NCBI GenBank assembly: GCA_965245735.1
Contig: CBDFAX010000004.1
Coordinates: forward strand, 28,440 to 92,439
Origin: Abiotrophia sp965245735
Lineage (GTDB): Bacteria > Bacillota > Bacilli > Lactobacillales > Aerococcaceae
Reading direction: 5' to 3'
Length of the DNA: 64,000 bases
Shown: piece by piece, positions 43,675-53,300 of the stretch
Numbering within the stretch: the stretch's first letter is position 1
Layout: every line of letters starts with the position of its first letter
Notes under the pieces: generated by a model
The model's input: only the letters and a program-made list of their open reading frames with translations
Told to the model about the DNA's origin: nothing
The model's database searches: none
Translations under genes and position numbers: made by a program

Positions 43675-46083
43675 ATGACCTATAATCACAAGGCAATCGA
43701 AGAAAAATGGCAAGGCTATTGGCGCCAAAATCAGACTTTTAAAACTCAGGAGCGTCCTGGGCATCCTAAATTCTATGCCCTAGACATGTTCCCTTATCCA
43801 TCTGGTCAGGGCTTGCACGTAGGGCACCCAGAAGGCTATACAGCAACCGATGCCGTGGCTCGTATGAAACGGGCACAAGGCTATGATGTCTTGCATCCAA
43901 TGGGTTGGGATGCTTTTGGCTTGCCTGCTGAACAATACGCTTTGGATACGGGGAATGACCCAGCTGATTTTACTGCTGCCAATATCGAAACTTTCCGCCG
44001 TCAAATCAATTCACTTGGTTTCAGCTATGACTGGGAGCGGGAAGTCAATACAACCGATCCTAACTATTATAAATGGACTCAATGGATTTTCTCCAAAATG
44101 TACGAAAAAGGCTTGGCCTATGAAGCAGAAGTAGCCGTTAACTGGTGTCCCGCCTTAGGGACCGTCTTGGCTAACGAAGAAGTCATTGATGGTAAATCCG
44201 AGCGTGGGGGCCATCCTGTTTACCGTAAGCCAATGAAACAATGGATGCTCAAAATTACAGCCTATGCAGAGCGTCTACTAGAAGATTTGGATCTTCTAGA
44301 CTGGCCTGAAAGCCTTAAGGAAATGCAACGCAACTGGATTGGTAAATCCGAAGGGGCCTTGATTAACTTTGATATTGTGGGTCACGCCGACCAAGTGCAA
44401 GTCTTTACTTCACGCGCGGATACTCTTTTTGGGTCTTCTTATGTGGTCTTAGCGCCTGAACATGAATTAGTAGCGAAAGTCACCAGCCCTGAACAAGAAG
44501 CCGCGGTAAAAGCCTATGTTGACGCAGTCGCAACGAAGAGCGATATGGACCGGACTTCCCTTAATAAGGATAAATCCGGGGTCTTCACCGGAGGCTATGT
44601 CAAGCATCCTGTAACGGGCGAGTCCTTACCTATTTGGATTGCGGACTATGTCTTGGCTTCTTATGGGACTGGGGCGGTCATGGGGGTACCAGCCCACGAC
44701 GAACGGGACTTCGAATTTGCTAGCAAGTACGATTTACCAATTGTGTCCGTAATCGAACACAATGAACCGGGTTGCTATGAAGGTGACGGATCCCACATTA
44801 ATTCTGACTTCTTGAACGGCCTTTATAATGCAGAAGCCATCACTACCATGATTGATTGGTTAGAAGCTCATGGTAAAGGCCAACGCCAGGTCAACTACCG
44901 CTTGCGTGACTGGCTCTTCTCTCGTCAACGTTATTGGGGTGAGCCAATCCCAGTGATTCATTGGGAAGATGGCAGTATGAGTCTAGTGCCTGAAGATCAA
45001 TTACCACTTCGTCTGCCTGTGACCGATAAGATTCAACCAAGTGGTACGGGAGAATCACCATTGGCTGCTATTGAAGAGTGGGTCAACGTGGTGGATCCAG
45101 AAACAGGCCGTAAAGGTCGTCGTGAGACTAACACCATGCCACAATGGGCGGGTAGTTCTTGGTACTATCTCCGTTATATCGACCCACAGAATTCAGAGCG
45201 CCTAGCAGATCCAGACAAGTTAGCCAAATGGTTGCCAGTTGACCTCTATATTGGGGGGGCGGAACACGCTGTCTTGCACTTGCTTTACGCCCGTTTCTGG
45301 CATAAATTCCTCTACGACTTAGGTGTGGTACCAACTAAGGAACCATTCATGAAGCTCTTCAACCAAGGCATGATTTTGGGGACGGACGGCAACAAAATGT
45401 CCAAGTCCAAGGGCAATGTGGTCAATCCTGACCATGTGGTTGACCAATACGGGGCAGATACCCTACGTGTCTACGAAATGTTCATGGGACCATTGGATGC
45501 TTCGATTGCTTGGAGTGAGAATGGTTTGGAATCAACTCGTCGCTTCCTTGATCGAATCTGGCGTCTCTATGTGGCAGAGGACGGTAGCCTCAGTGAGCGA
45601 ATCCAAGATGCTGAAAACCCTGCCCTAGAACGTGTCTACCATCAAACAGTCAAGAAGGTAACGGAAGACTATGAAATCCTCCACTTCAATACCGCAATTT
45701 CGCAAATGATGATTTTCCTCAATGCTACGAAAGACCAGGCCATCATTCCAAAAGCTTATGCTAAAGGCCTGATTCAATTGTTGGCGCCATTGGCTCCACA
45801 TATTAGTGAGGAAATCTGGCAAAAGCTAGGTCACCAAGACAGCATTTCGCATGTCGCTTGGCCAAGCTATGAGGAAGCTTTGACCATTGAAGATCAGGTA
45901 GAAGTTGTAGTTCAAATTAATGGTAAGATTAAGGCTAAGGTAATGGTAGAGGCCAATATGGCCGCGGATGCTTTAGGTGATTTGGCTCTTAACTTGCCAG
46001 AGATTCAAGCACAACTTGAAGGCAAGACCCTACGCAAAGTGGTAGCAATTCCTAACCGATTAGTCAATATCGTAGCAAATTAA
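43675..46083 (+). CDS. leuS: Leucyl-tRNA synthetase
   Basis: 802 residues, standard. Class I enzyme. HIGH-type motif HVGH in PYPSGQGLHVGHPEGY, the CP1 editing domain (GTGAVMGVPAHDERDFEFA), and the signature KMSKSKGN are present, followed by the anticodon and C-terminal domains. AGGAGG is seven bases before the ATG at 43675. Frame is open upstream into the leader but no earlier start has a ribosome binding site. It is followed by the flippase gene after 13 bases. Confidence 0.97.
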   Translation: MTYNHKAIEEKWQGYWRQNQTFKTQERPGHPKFYALDMFPYPSGQGLHVGHPEGYTATDAVARMKRAQGYDVLHPMGWDAFGLPAEQYALDTGNDPADFTAANIETFRRQINSLGFSYDWEREVNTTDPNYYKWTQWIFSKMYEKGLAYEAEVAVNWCPALGTVLANEEVIDGKSERGGHPVYRKPMKQWMLKITAYAERLLEDLDLLDWPESLKEMQRNWIGKSEGALINFDIVGHADQVQVFTSRADTLFGSSYVVLAPEHELVAKVTSPEQEAAVKAYVDAVATKSDMDRTSLNKDKSGVFTGGYVKHPVTGESLPIWIADYVLASYGTGAVMGVPAHDERDFEFASKYDLPIVSVIEHNEPGCYEGDGSHINSDFLNGLYNAEAITTMIDWLEAHGKGQRQVNYRLRDWLFSRQRYWGEPIPVIHWEDGSMSLVPEDQLPLRLPVTDKIQPSGTGESPLAAIEEWVNVVDPETGRKGRRETNTMPQWAGSSWYYLRYIDPQNSERLADPDKLAKWLPVDLYIGGAEHAVLHLLYARFWHKFLYDLGVVPTKEPFMKLFNQGMILGTDGNKMSKSKGNVVNPDHVVDQYGADTLRVYEMFMGPLDASIAWSENGLESTRRFLDRIWRLYVAEDGSLSERIQDAENPALERVYHQTVKKVTEDYEILHFNTAISQMMIFLNATKDQAIIPKAYAKGLIQLLAPLAPHISEEIWQKLGHQDSISHVAWPSYEEALTIEDQVEVVVQINGKIKAKVMVEANMAADALGDLALNLPEIQAQLEGKTLRKVVAIPNRLVNIVAN

Positions 46084-46096
46084 GGAGACGATGCAG

Positions 46097-49000
46097 ATGA
46101 CAGAAAGAGACAAGCGCGATTTAGAGCGCGGCACACCAAGCCCGGATTTACAGGCTTTGTTGGCCGAAGAACAAAACTTGCATGAGACCGTCATCTTTTC
46201 CAAAGAAGACATGAAGAAACTACGTCGGCCTAATGCGCAACCGGCAGATGGCGATTACTTTAACCTTAATCTGCCGGCAGACTTGGACCTAGAATTAGAT
46301 GATGATCAATTCGATGTAGACCCCATCTTCCAAGCAGATGCCGAGCCAATTCCTAGTGAACCAGCAAAGGATAAGGCAGACTGGGTAGTCAATGACTTAC
46401 CAGCCTGGGAGGAAGAGGCTGAGTCAACGGAGCCAGCTGAAGTTGAGGAAGAACAAGGCCAACTAGATGCTGATCTTCCAGAGTTAGAGCTAGAGAGAGC
46501 TGAAAGCAGCTCAGTAAGCAATCTTGATTTAGAAGGACAAGACGATCCAAACTACAATCCTTTTATCTATCGTCCAAAACATCTGAAACCTCAGCCGACA
46601 GAAGCCAAAGCATCAAAATCGCTTAAGCTACCTCGCTTAGATTTAGACGCTGTCTATGAAGCCCACTATAGCTTAGATCACTTAGACGATTTGGACGCTT
46701 ATGACCAATTTGGGGCACCAGAATTGACCCCAACCAAGATTGAGCGACTGATGCAAAACTGGTGGCAAGGTATCACGCAAAGAGTCAACAGCCTCAAACC
46801 TAAGGAAGAGGCAGCTGCTCCAGAAGATAAATTAGCTCAAGCTCCTCTAGAGGCGGAAGTTAATGAAGAGCTTGCTCCAACTGAAAGTCAAGCAGAAGTA
46901 GAACTTGAGCTATCTGATGTAAACGTTGAATTAGCTGAGGCAGAAGTTGATTCTACTGAGCATGTTGAAGCAAACAAGGATAGTGTTGAGACTTTCCAAG
47001 GAACTGAAAGTTCAGCGCCAAGTCAAGAAGACAAAATAGAGCAAGTCCAAGAGGAGCTGGAAGAAGGTGCAGAGCCTGATTTGCTAGCGCCTGTTGAATT
47101 GGAAGAAGAAGCTGGGTCAGCTTTACAAGAGGACAAGAGTGACGATGACAATCAATGGACGCCAGTATCTGTCTTAGATATAGAGGAGCAAGAGGCTGAG
47201 GCAGAAGTTAACTCCGAGCCAATAGATGATGAAAACTTAGACGCAGATCAGGTGACTGAGCAAGAGCCTCAAGAAGAGGAAGCAGCTGAGCCAAAACTTA
47301 ACCTTTGGCAACGTCTAGTACGTTGGATTCAAGAAGGCGAACCTAAGGAAGATGAGGAGTCAGAAGCAACTTCTCAAGAGGCTTCCCAAACAAGTCAAGC
47401 TTCTGATGAGTCAGATTCTGACCATGATGAAGATGATAGTCAAGGTGGTGCCAGCCTAACAGCTTGGGAGCAAGAAGTAGAGCCAGAGGCTGAACATGAC
47501 GCCTCAGAACTTGAAACCGGCTCTGATAACTCCCCTAGTTCAGATTTTGATTTGGAACTAGATGAAGAGGCGGTGGCCGGCCACCCGGAGCCTCAAGCGG
47601 CGCGTCCGACGGAAAGACCTCAGACCGCCAGTCCTGAAAGCCCATCTCTAGGTCAACAACTAGCCTTTGACTTAACTGATACCCAGGCGATTACGCCAGA
47701 AGCCATTCAGGCCTACAGTGACCAGGTTAGCCAAGCAACTCAGGTCTTTACGGAGCCTATTCTGACGGACCAGGTCCTAGAAGAATACCTGAATGAAGAT
47801 GATGTCACCATTGAGGCGGAACTTAATGAGAAGCAAACCATCGTCAAAGGGGCGACTTGGCTGACTTTCGGGAACATCTTCTCCCGGATTTTGGGTGCCA
47901 TCTATGTCATTCCTTGGGCAGCTTGGTTAGGGGCAGACTATCTCAATGCTAATACCCTATATAGTGCGGGTTACCAACCTTATGCGCTCTTCCTAGCTAT
48001 TGGGACGGCAGGTTTCCCAAGTGCCATTGCCAAACAGATGGCCTACTATCACTCCAAAAAACAATACCGTTTTGCAGACCAACTCTTTAAGGCAAGTATG
48101 ATTGTCATGAGTTTGATGGGCTTGGTTACGGCCACAGCGCTCTTCTTCGTAGCGCCAGCCTTAGCGGCAGCTACGCCAACCATTGACCATGCGGCAGCCA
48201 CTTTGGTTATTCGTTCCTTGGTGCCACCGCTAGTTATCTTGCCAGTCATGAGTCTCTTGCGGGGCTATTTCCAAGGCTACAACAACATGGTGCCAACGGC
48301 AGTCTCCCAAATTCTGGAACAAATTGCTCGCGTCTTCTATATGTTGGCAGCGACTTATGCTGTCATGAAGCTCTTCAATGGGGCAGCGACAACAGCGGTT
48401 ATCCATTCGACTTTTGCAGCCTTTATCGGGGCGGCGGTGTCACTGGTCTACTTGATTTTCGTCTATCTTCGTCGTCTTCCGATGATTAAGGCTTTAATCG
48501 CAACGGATCAATCCCGTGATGAATTCGATTTAATGAAGACCCTGCGGATTATGCTTATAGACTCTGTTCCTTTCATCCTGGTAGGATCCGGTATTATTAT
48601 CGCACAAAACATCGATACCTATACCTTCGGTCAGATTATGGGCTACACTTCTAGTCTCTTGCGTAGCGAAATAGCGGAACTCTATGGGGTGCTAAGTCTA
48701 GACGTCAACAAGCTGATTATGATTATCATCTCCTTGGCCATTGGGATTTCCCTGTCTTCTCTGCCGGCTATCACCAAACGTTTTGCCGAGCAGGACAAGG
48801 AAGGAACGGGTGACTTAATTCAGCACGTTATCTTGCTCTTCAGCTTTGTGATGTTGCCAGCCGCAGTTGGTATGGCAAGCATTCCTACTGAAGTTTACCA
48901 ACTCTTCTATGCTAATGGGAGTCATTCAGGGCCAGGCCTCCTGGTGACGGCCTCCTACATGTCGATTATCTTGGGGCTCTACACCATTCTATCGACCATT

Positions 49001-49447
49001 CTCCAAGCCATGAACTTCCGCCGTCTCTCCATCTGGCATCTCTTGATTGGTTTAGTCGTCAAAGTGGTCCTGCAATTCCCGCTTGTGGCTCTTTTCCAAG
49101 CGCAAGGGACCTTCCTTTCCACAGGTCTTGCCTTCTTGGTGTCTTCCTTGCTCATGTGGCGGACCATTCACAAGTCGGTACCTTTACGCTATAGCGAGAT
49201 GACACCAAAACTTGTTAAGATGCTAGTCGGGACAGCGCTGATGGGCGTTAGCACCAGCATCTGGGCCCAAGTCTTGAACGGCCTCATGGGGCCAGTTGGA
49301 CGAGGCATGACTTTCATCAAGGTAATCTTGGTTGTCTTGGTAGGTGTCTTCGTCTACATGACAGTGATGGCCTTATTTGGTCTCTTACCAATCCTCTTCG
49401 GTTCGCGTAAGAAAGACCTGCAAGATAAGATGAGGTTCTTCTCATGA
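46097..49447 (+). CDS. MurJ/YtgP-type lipid II flippase with long acidic N-terminal extension
   Basis: About 1116 residues, twice the usual 530 or so. Residues about 578-1116 (bases 47830-49440) are a MOP-superfamily multidrug/oligosaccharidyl-lipid transporter domain with the YtgP start TIVKGATWLTFGNIFSRILGA and about 14 helices, the class that flips peptidoglycan precursors. Residues 1-577 are disordered and very rich in Glu/Asp, with two Trp-containing helical islands: IERLMQNWWQGITQRV (about 46739) and NLWQRLVRWIQEG (about 47300). ATG at 46097 has AAGGAG nine bases upstream; the ATG at 46091 is three bases from it. It overlaps the next gene by four bases. Confidence 0.88.
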   Translation: MTERDKRDLERGTPSPDLQALLAEEQNLHETVIFSKEDMKKLRRPNAQPADGDYFNLNLPADLDLELDDDQFDVDPIFQADAEPIPSEPAKDKADWVVNDLPAWEEEAESTEPAEVEEEQGQLDADLPELELERAESSSVSNLDLEGQDDPNYNPFIYRPKHLKPQPTEAKASKSLKLPRLDLDAVYEAHYSLDHLDDLDAYDQFGAPELTPTKIERLMQNWWQGITQRVNSLKPKEEAAAPEDKLAQAPLEAEVNEELAPTESQAEVELELSDVNVELAEAEVDSTEHVEANKDSVETFQGTESSAPSQEDKIEQVQEELEEGAEPDLLAPVELEEEAGSALQEDKSDDDNQWTPVSVLDIEEQEAEAEVNSEPIDDENLDADQVTEQEPQEEEAAEPKLNLWQRLVRWIQEGEPKEDEESEATSQEASQTSQASDESDSDHDEDDSQGGASLTAWEQEVEPEAEHDASELETGSDNSPSSDFDLELDEEAVAGHPEPQAARPTERPQTASPESPSLGQQLAFDLTDTQAITPEAIQAYSDQVSQATQVFTEPILTDQVLEEYLNEDDVTIEAELNEKQTIVKGATWLTFGNIFSRILGAIYVIPWAAWLGADYLNANTLYSAGYQPYALFLAIGTAGFPSAIAKQMAYYHSKKQYRFADQLFKASMIVMSLMGLVTATALFFVAPALAAATPTIDHAAATLVIRSLVPPLVILPVMSLLRGYFQGYNNMVPTAVSQILEQIARVFYMLAATYAVMKLFNGAATTAVIHSTFAAFIGAAVSLVYLIFVYLRRLPMIKALIATDQSRDEFDLMKTLRIMLIDSVPFILVGSGIIIAQNIDTYTFGQIMGYTSSLLRSEIAELYGVLSLDVNKLIMIIISLAIGISLSSLPAITKRFAEQDKEGTGDLIQHVILLFSFVMLPAAVGMASIPTEVYQLFYANGSHSGPGLLVTASYMSIILGLYTILSTILQAMNFRRLSIWHLLIGLVVKVVLQFPLVALFQAQGTFLSTGLAFLVSSLLMWRTIHKSVPLRYSEMTPKLVKMLVGTALMGVSTSIWAQVLNGLMGPVGRGMTFIKVILVVLVGVFVYMTVMALFGLLPILFGSRKKDLQDKMRFFS

Positions 49448-50175
49448 GAATTGAGAAATATTTGGCGGATACGGGCTGGGGCAGTCGGAAAGACATTAAG
49501 CAACTGCTAGCCCAAAAAATCGTCACCATAAATGATCTGGTTTGCAGCAAGGGTGGCACGCAAGTGACGCCCGGCAGCGACCGCGTTGCTGTAGGGGGCC
49601 AAGTGGTCCCCTATCAGCGATATCACTATTATTTACTTAACAAACCGGCGGGTATTTTGTCTGCCACAGAAGATGCGCGCCATCAGACCGTGATTGACTG
49701 GCTAGGGGAGGGCTACCAACATTTGGACCTCTTCCCTGTGGGACGTTTGGATATTGATACAACGGGGCTTTTGCTGCTTACCAATAATGGACAGCTAGCC
49801 CACCAACTCTTATCGCCTAAGAAGAAAGTTAATAAAACTTACACCGCCACCATCCGAGGTTTGGTGGACGAGACGGACATTGCGGCCTTTGCAGAGGGCT
49901 TGGACTTGGGCGATTTTATCAGCTTGCCTGCAGACTTGACGGTTTTAAGTCAAGATGTGGATCAAGGCACCAGCCAAATTCAGATCATTATTCAGGAAGG
50001 TAAATTCCATCAAGTGAAGCGCATGTTCCAAGCCGTCGGCAAGGAGGTTCTGAGCCTCCATCGCTTGGCCATGGGGCCCCTGCGTTTAGAGTCAGATTTA
50101 GCCCATGGCCAGTGGCGCTCCTTGACTGAGCAAGAGGCGCAAGCTCTCGAGCCGTATGGTTATGTGGCAGAATAA
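49444..50175 (+). CDS. 16S rRNA pseudouridine synthase (RsuA family)
   Basis: 243 residues. N-terminal S4 domain (MRIEKYLADTGWGSRKDIKQLL) and catalytic domain with Asp in GRLDIDTTGLLLLTNNG, and KTYTATIRG and EGKFHQVKRMF. Family members convert U516 of 16S rRNA. The ATGA overlap with the flippase stop implies translational coupling. Flippase next to this gene is also seen in Bacillus (ytgP neighbourhood), so the pairing is old. Confidence 0.9.
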   Translation: MRIEKYLADTGWGSRKDIKQLLAQKIVTINDLVCSKGGTQVTPGSDRVAVGGQVVPYQRYHYYLLNKPAGILSATEDARHQTVIDWLGEGYQHLDLFPVGRLDIDTTGLLLLTNNGQLAHQLLSPKKKVNKTYTATIRGLVDETDIAAFAEGLDLGDFISLPADLTVLSQDVDQGTSQIQIIIQEGKFHQVKRMFQAVGKEVLSLHRLAMGPLRLESDLAHGQWRSLTEQEAQALEPYGYVAE

Positions 50176-50193
50176 GTATTTAGGAGGTAGACT

Positions 50194-51603
50194 ATGACAA
50201 AGATTAATTGGTTACAAGAAGTCGAAGCGCGTAAAGAGGCGCTCTTCGCAGATTTATTCCGTTTATTGAAGGTGCCATCTGTTCGTGAAGACGATAAGGC
50301 AACGCCAGAGGCGCCAGTAGGTCCTGGACCTAAGGCGGCCTTGGAAGAATTTCTCAACATGGCACAAGAAGATGGCTTTGAAACTAAGCAGTTTGGCCCT
50401 TGGGCTGGACGTGTAGAAGTCGGATCTGGTGATCAACTGGTTGGTATTCTGGGCCACGTGGATGTGGTGCCAGTAGGAACTGGCTGGGATACCGATCCTT
50501 TTGAACCAGTAGTAAAAGATGGCCGTATCTATGCCCGTGGCTCTAGCGATGACAAGGGGCCAACAGTGGCAGCTTACTTCGCGCTCAAACTCTTACGTGA
50601 ATTAGGGTTAGAACTTAAGCAACGTCTCCACTTAATTGTCGGGACCGACGAAGAGAGTGGCTGGCAATGTATGGATTATTACTTCAAGCATGCTGAAATG
50701 CCAGACTATGGCTTCTCACCAGATGCCATTTTCCCAATCATTAACGGGGAGAAAGGCAACGTGTCAGCGACTTTTAATTTCCAAGCAGGGGCTAAGGCGG
50801 CTGGAGCTAACCACTTAGTTAGTTTTGAAGCAGGCTTACGTGAAAACATGGTGCCTCAAGATGCGACGGCTGTTGTTGAAAGTGCTAATTTAGCAGAGCT
50901 AGTGGTGGACTTTGAGTCCTTCCTTTTAGAACATCAATTAGGTGGCCAAGTGCAACTGCAAGGCAACCAAGCGACCTTCTCCTTGATTGGGAAGGCAGCC
51001 CACGGTTCGACGCCAAGCAAAGGGGTCAATGCGGCAACCTTCTTAGCTAAGTACCTACACCGTTTTGGATTTGATCGAGCAGGTGCAGAGAGCTTCCTTC
51101 ATCTGTTAGCGGACCATCTGCACCAAGACTTTGAAGGGGTAAACTTAGGCGTGGCTCACCGTGATCCCGTCATGCAAGAATTGACCATGAACGTGGGCTT
51201 GGTTAACTACCAAGATGACAAAGGTGGTAGCATTGTAGCCAACTTCCGTTATCCAAAAGGCACTGATCCAGAAAAAATGGCTGCTCAAACTGCTCAACGT
51301 TTGGCTGGCCATGATTTAAGTATCGAGTGGGGTGAGTTCAAGGAGCCACACTATGTGTCAGTTGATGACCCAATGGTTAAGGAATTGTTAGCAGTCTATG
51401 AGGAGCAAACTGGCCTTGAAGGGCATGAAATGACCATCGGTGGCGGCACCTATGGCCGCCTGATGCCACGTGGGGTAGCCTACGGTGCTTTGTTCCCAGA
51501 TTCGATTGACACAATGCACCAAGCCAACGAATTTATCGCGATTGATGACTTACTTAAGGCAACAGCTATTTATGCTGAAGCTATCTACCGTATTACACGC
51601 TAG
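50194..51603 (+). CDS. pepV: Dipeptidase PepV (M20 family)
   Basis: 469 residues, standard. A zinc dipeptidase of Lactobacillales releasing amino acids from dipeptides. Metal ligands: His in GHVDVVP, Asp in SSDDKGP, Glu in GTDEESGW, and the C-terminal His in the IGGGTYGRLMPRG-HQANEF region. AGGAGG precedes the ATG; 18 bases after the previous gene, so likely co-transcribed. Confidence 0.94.
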   Translation: MTKINWLQEVEARKEALFADLFRLLKVPSVREDDKATPEAPVGPGPKAALEEFLNMAQEDGFETKQFGPWAGRVEVGSGDQLVGILGHVDVVPVGTGWDTDPFEPVVKDGRIYARGSSDDKGPTVAAYFALKLLRELGLELKQRLHLIVGTDEESGWQCMDYYFKHAEMPDYGFSPDAIFPIINGEKGNVSATFNFQAGAKAAGANHLVSFEAGLRENMVPQDATAVVESANLAELVVDFESFLLEHQLGGQVQLQGNQATFSLIGKAAHGSTPSKGVNAATFLAKYLHRFGFDRAGAESFLHLLADHLHQDFEGVNLGVAHRDPVMQELTMNVGLVNYQDDKGGSIVANFRYPKGTDPEKMAAQTAQRLAGHDLSIEWGEFKEPHYVSVDDPMVKELLAVYEEQTGLEGHEMTIGGGTYGRLMPRGVAYGALFPDSIDTMHQANEFIAIDDLLKATAIYAEAIYRITR

Positions 51604-51611
51604 GTCTTGCC

Positions 51612-52379
51612 ATGGAAGTTATTCAGTCCAAGCAAAATCCTAAGATTAAGGCCTGGAAGAAACTAGCCACCTCCAAAGGGCGCCAGAAGGCGGGGCAGTA
51701 CCTGATTGAGGGGACTCATCTGGTAGAAGAGGCCCTTAAGTCAGGTCAAAATGTCCGTCATTTGGTGGCTACACCGGATTATGATTTAAGTCAGTTGCCA
51801 AATCAGGCCCTTAGTTTACCACTTCTTCTGGTTAGTCCTGAGCTCTTGAAGGACCTGAGCGAGACGCCTACCCCCCAAGGGGTTCTGGCGGTTTTAGAAT
51901 TGCCGTCGCTACCTCGCGATTGGCAGCCTTCTGGCCAACGTTACCTGATTTTGGATGCGGTGCAAGACCCAGGTAACCTGGGAACCCTTATTCGCACAGC
52001 AGATGCAGCAGCTTATGATGGGGTCATTCTAGGTAAAGGCACGGTGGACGTCTACAATGACAAAGTCCTTAGAGCGAGCCAAGGTTCACTTTGGCACCTG
52101 GAGGTCGTCAGTTTAGATATCTTACAGGAGGCCCGTCCAGCCTTTGAAGCCGCTGGTATTCCTTGGTTTGTGACGGCCCTTCACCAAGAGGCGAAAGCCT
52201 ATACAGATGTGCCAACTGATCAGGCACTAGCCTTAGTGCTGGGCAACGAAGGACAAGGAGTCTCTGAAGCAGTTATTCAAGTAGCTGACCAGACAATCTA
52301 CATTCCTATGCCAGGTCAGGCTGAGTCACTCAATGTGGCAGTTGCTGGTGGCATTCTAATGTTTTATTTTCAAGCGTAA
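51612..52379 (+). CDS. TrmH/SpoU family RNA 2'-O-methyltransferase
   Basis: 255 residues. N-terminal substrate-binding domain (SKQNPKIKAWKKL...IEGTHLVEEAL) and SpoU trefoil-knot methyltransferase domain with LDAVQDPGNLGTLIRTADA, LVLGNEGQGVS and IPMPGQAESLNVAVA. Target RNA unknown; YsgA-like. Starts eight bases after pepV with only a weak ribosome binding site, so probably coupled. Confidence 0.92.
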   Translation: MEVIQSKQNPKIKAWKKLATSKGRQKAGQYLIEGTHLVEEALKSGQNVRHLVATPDYDLSQLPNQALSLPLLLVSPELLKDLSETPTPQGVLAVLELPSLPRDWQPSGQRYLILDAVQDPGNLGTLIRTADAAAYDGVILGKGTVDVYNDKVLRASQGSLWHLEVVSLDILQEARPAFEAAGIPWFVTALHQEAKAYTDVPTDQALALVLGNEGQGVSEAVIQVADQTIYIPMPGQAESLNVAVAGGILMFYFQA

Positions 52380-52404
52380 AAGCAGGCCTAGGCCTGCTTT
52401 TTTT
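52379..52404 (+). terminator. Terminator after the methyltransferase gene
   Basis: AGCAGGCC TA GGCCTGCT (52381-52398) and a run of T. Confidence 0.9.
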
Positions 52405-52456
52405 GAGTAAAAACTAGGGTAAAACTTATCTGTTTTGTTGTTTTTAATGATGCCTA

Positions 52457-52517
52457 TTGCAGATAAAGTGGAGAGTGTTAGAATAATGTTTGTGGATGAT
52501 TATACTATTTAATAGTA
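52457..52517 (+). promoter_or_regulatory. Promoter zone of the nuclease pair
   Basis: TTGCAG (52457-52462), 16 bases, TAGAAT (52479-52484) is one option; TATACT (52501-52506) is another. A near-palindrome TACTATT TA AATAGTA lies at 52503-52517. AT-rich compared with the flanks. Confidence 0.45.
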
Positions 52518-52562
52518 GAAATTATTCTGTGTTGCGTGAAAAAAAAGAGGGAAGTGTGTGCA

Positions 52563-53300
52563 ATGAAAAAGTCAGTCTATATTAGCGCATCGTTTCTATT
52601 GTTATGCGCCGGTAGCACTCTAAGTGCAGATATATCCGCTAAGGTTAGTCAAGATAGTTTGGGCTATAAAGTTTTGGCTCAGCAAACGGGAGACAGAAAA
52701 GTCACCAAAGTAAAGTCTATTGAGGCCTTAGAAGGTGACTTAATCAAGGTAACTCTACCAGATGATTCAAGCTATGAAGCACATTTAGCTATGGTCAATG
52801 CGCCCGAAATGAAAGGCAATAAACCTTTCGCCAAAGAAGCAAAAGAACGCCTAAACAGTTTGCTTGAGGAGGCTGACACACTCAATGTAGAAGAGTCGGG
52901 AGGAGCAGAACAAAAAATTGACGGTAAAGCCACACTCTTTCTATGGGCGGATGATGTTTTGCTTCAGGAAGCTCTAGTTACGGAAGGATTAGCGCGAGTG
53001 GACTATATTCAGTCAGCGGATGAACCTTACCTTAAAGTCATGCGGGAATCTGAAGACTATGCCAAGCAATCCAGTAGCAAAATCTGGTCTCAGAGCGGGG
53101 TGTTTTCCGATGATCCAGTTCGCAAGGACTTGAGTGCTAGTCAGGCTCAAGCGCCGGCTTCTGCTCCTACTCAGCCTTCAGTTTTCTATAAGAACTGTAA
53201 GGAAGTCAAGGCTGCTGGTGCTGCACCTATCCGGCCAGGTGATCCAGGATGGGATCCGAAGTTTGATCGTGATGGAGACGGTATCGGTTGTGAACGATGA
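52563..53300 (+). CDS. Secreted SNase-like protein with Excalibur domain, catalytic residues changed
   Basis: 245 residues. Signal peptide MKKSVYISASFLLLCAGSTL. An SNase fold (about residues 48-175) aligned by eye with staphylococcal nuclease shows Arg35 replaced by His (AHLAMVNAPE), Asp40 by Asn, Arg87 by Lys (DGKATLFLW) and Asp19 by Glu, while Asp21 and Glu43 remain. The last 38 residues are an Excalibur calcium-binding domain (DPKFDRDGDGIGCE). ATG at 52563 with AGAGGGAAG before it; the GTG at 52536 is less well placed. Overlaps the next, apparently intact, nuclease by four bases. Probably a non-catalytic or weak paralogue. Confidence 0.82.
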   Translation: MKKSVYISASFLLLCAGSTLSADISAKVSQDSLGYKVLAQQTGDRKVTKVKSIEALEGDLIKVTLPDDSSYEAHLAMVNAPEMKGNKPFAKEAKERLNSLLEEADTLNVEESGGAEQKIDGKATLFLWADDVLLQEALVTEGLARVDYIQSADEPYLKVMRESEDYAKQSSSKIWSQSGVFSDDPVRKDLSASQAQAPASAPTQPSVFYKNCKEVKAAGAAPIRPGDPGWDPKFDRDGDGIGCER

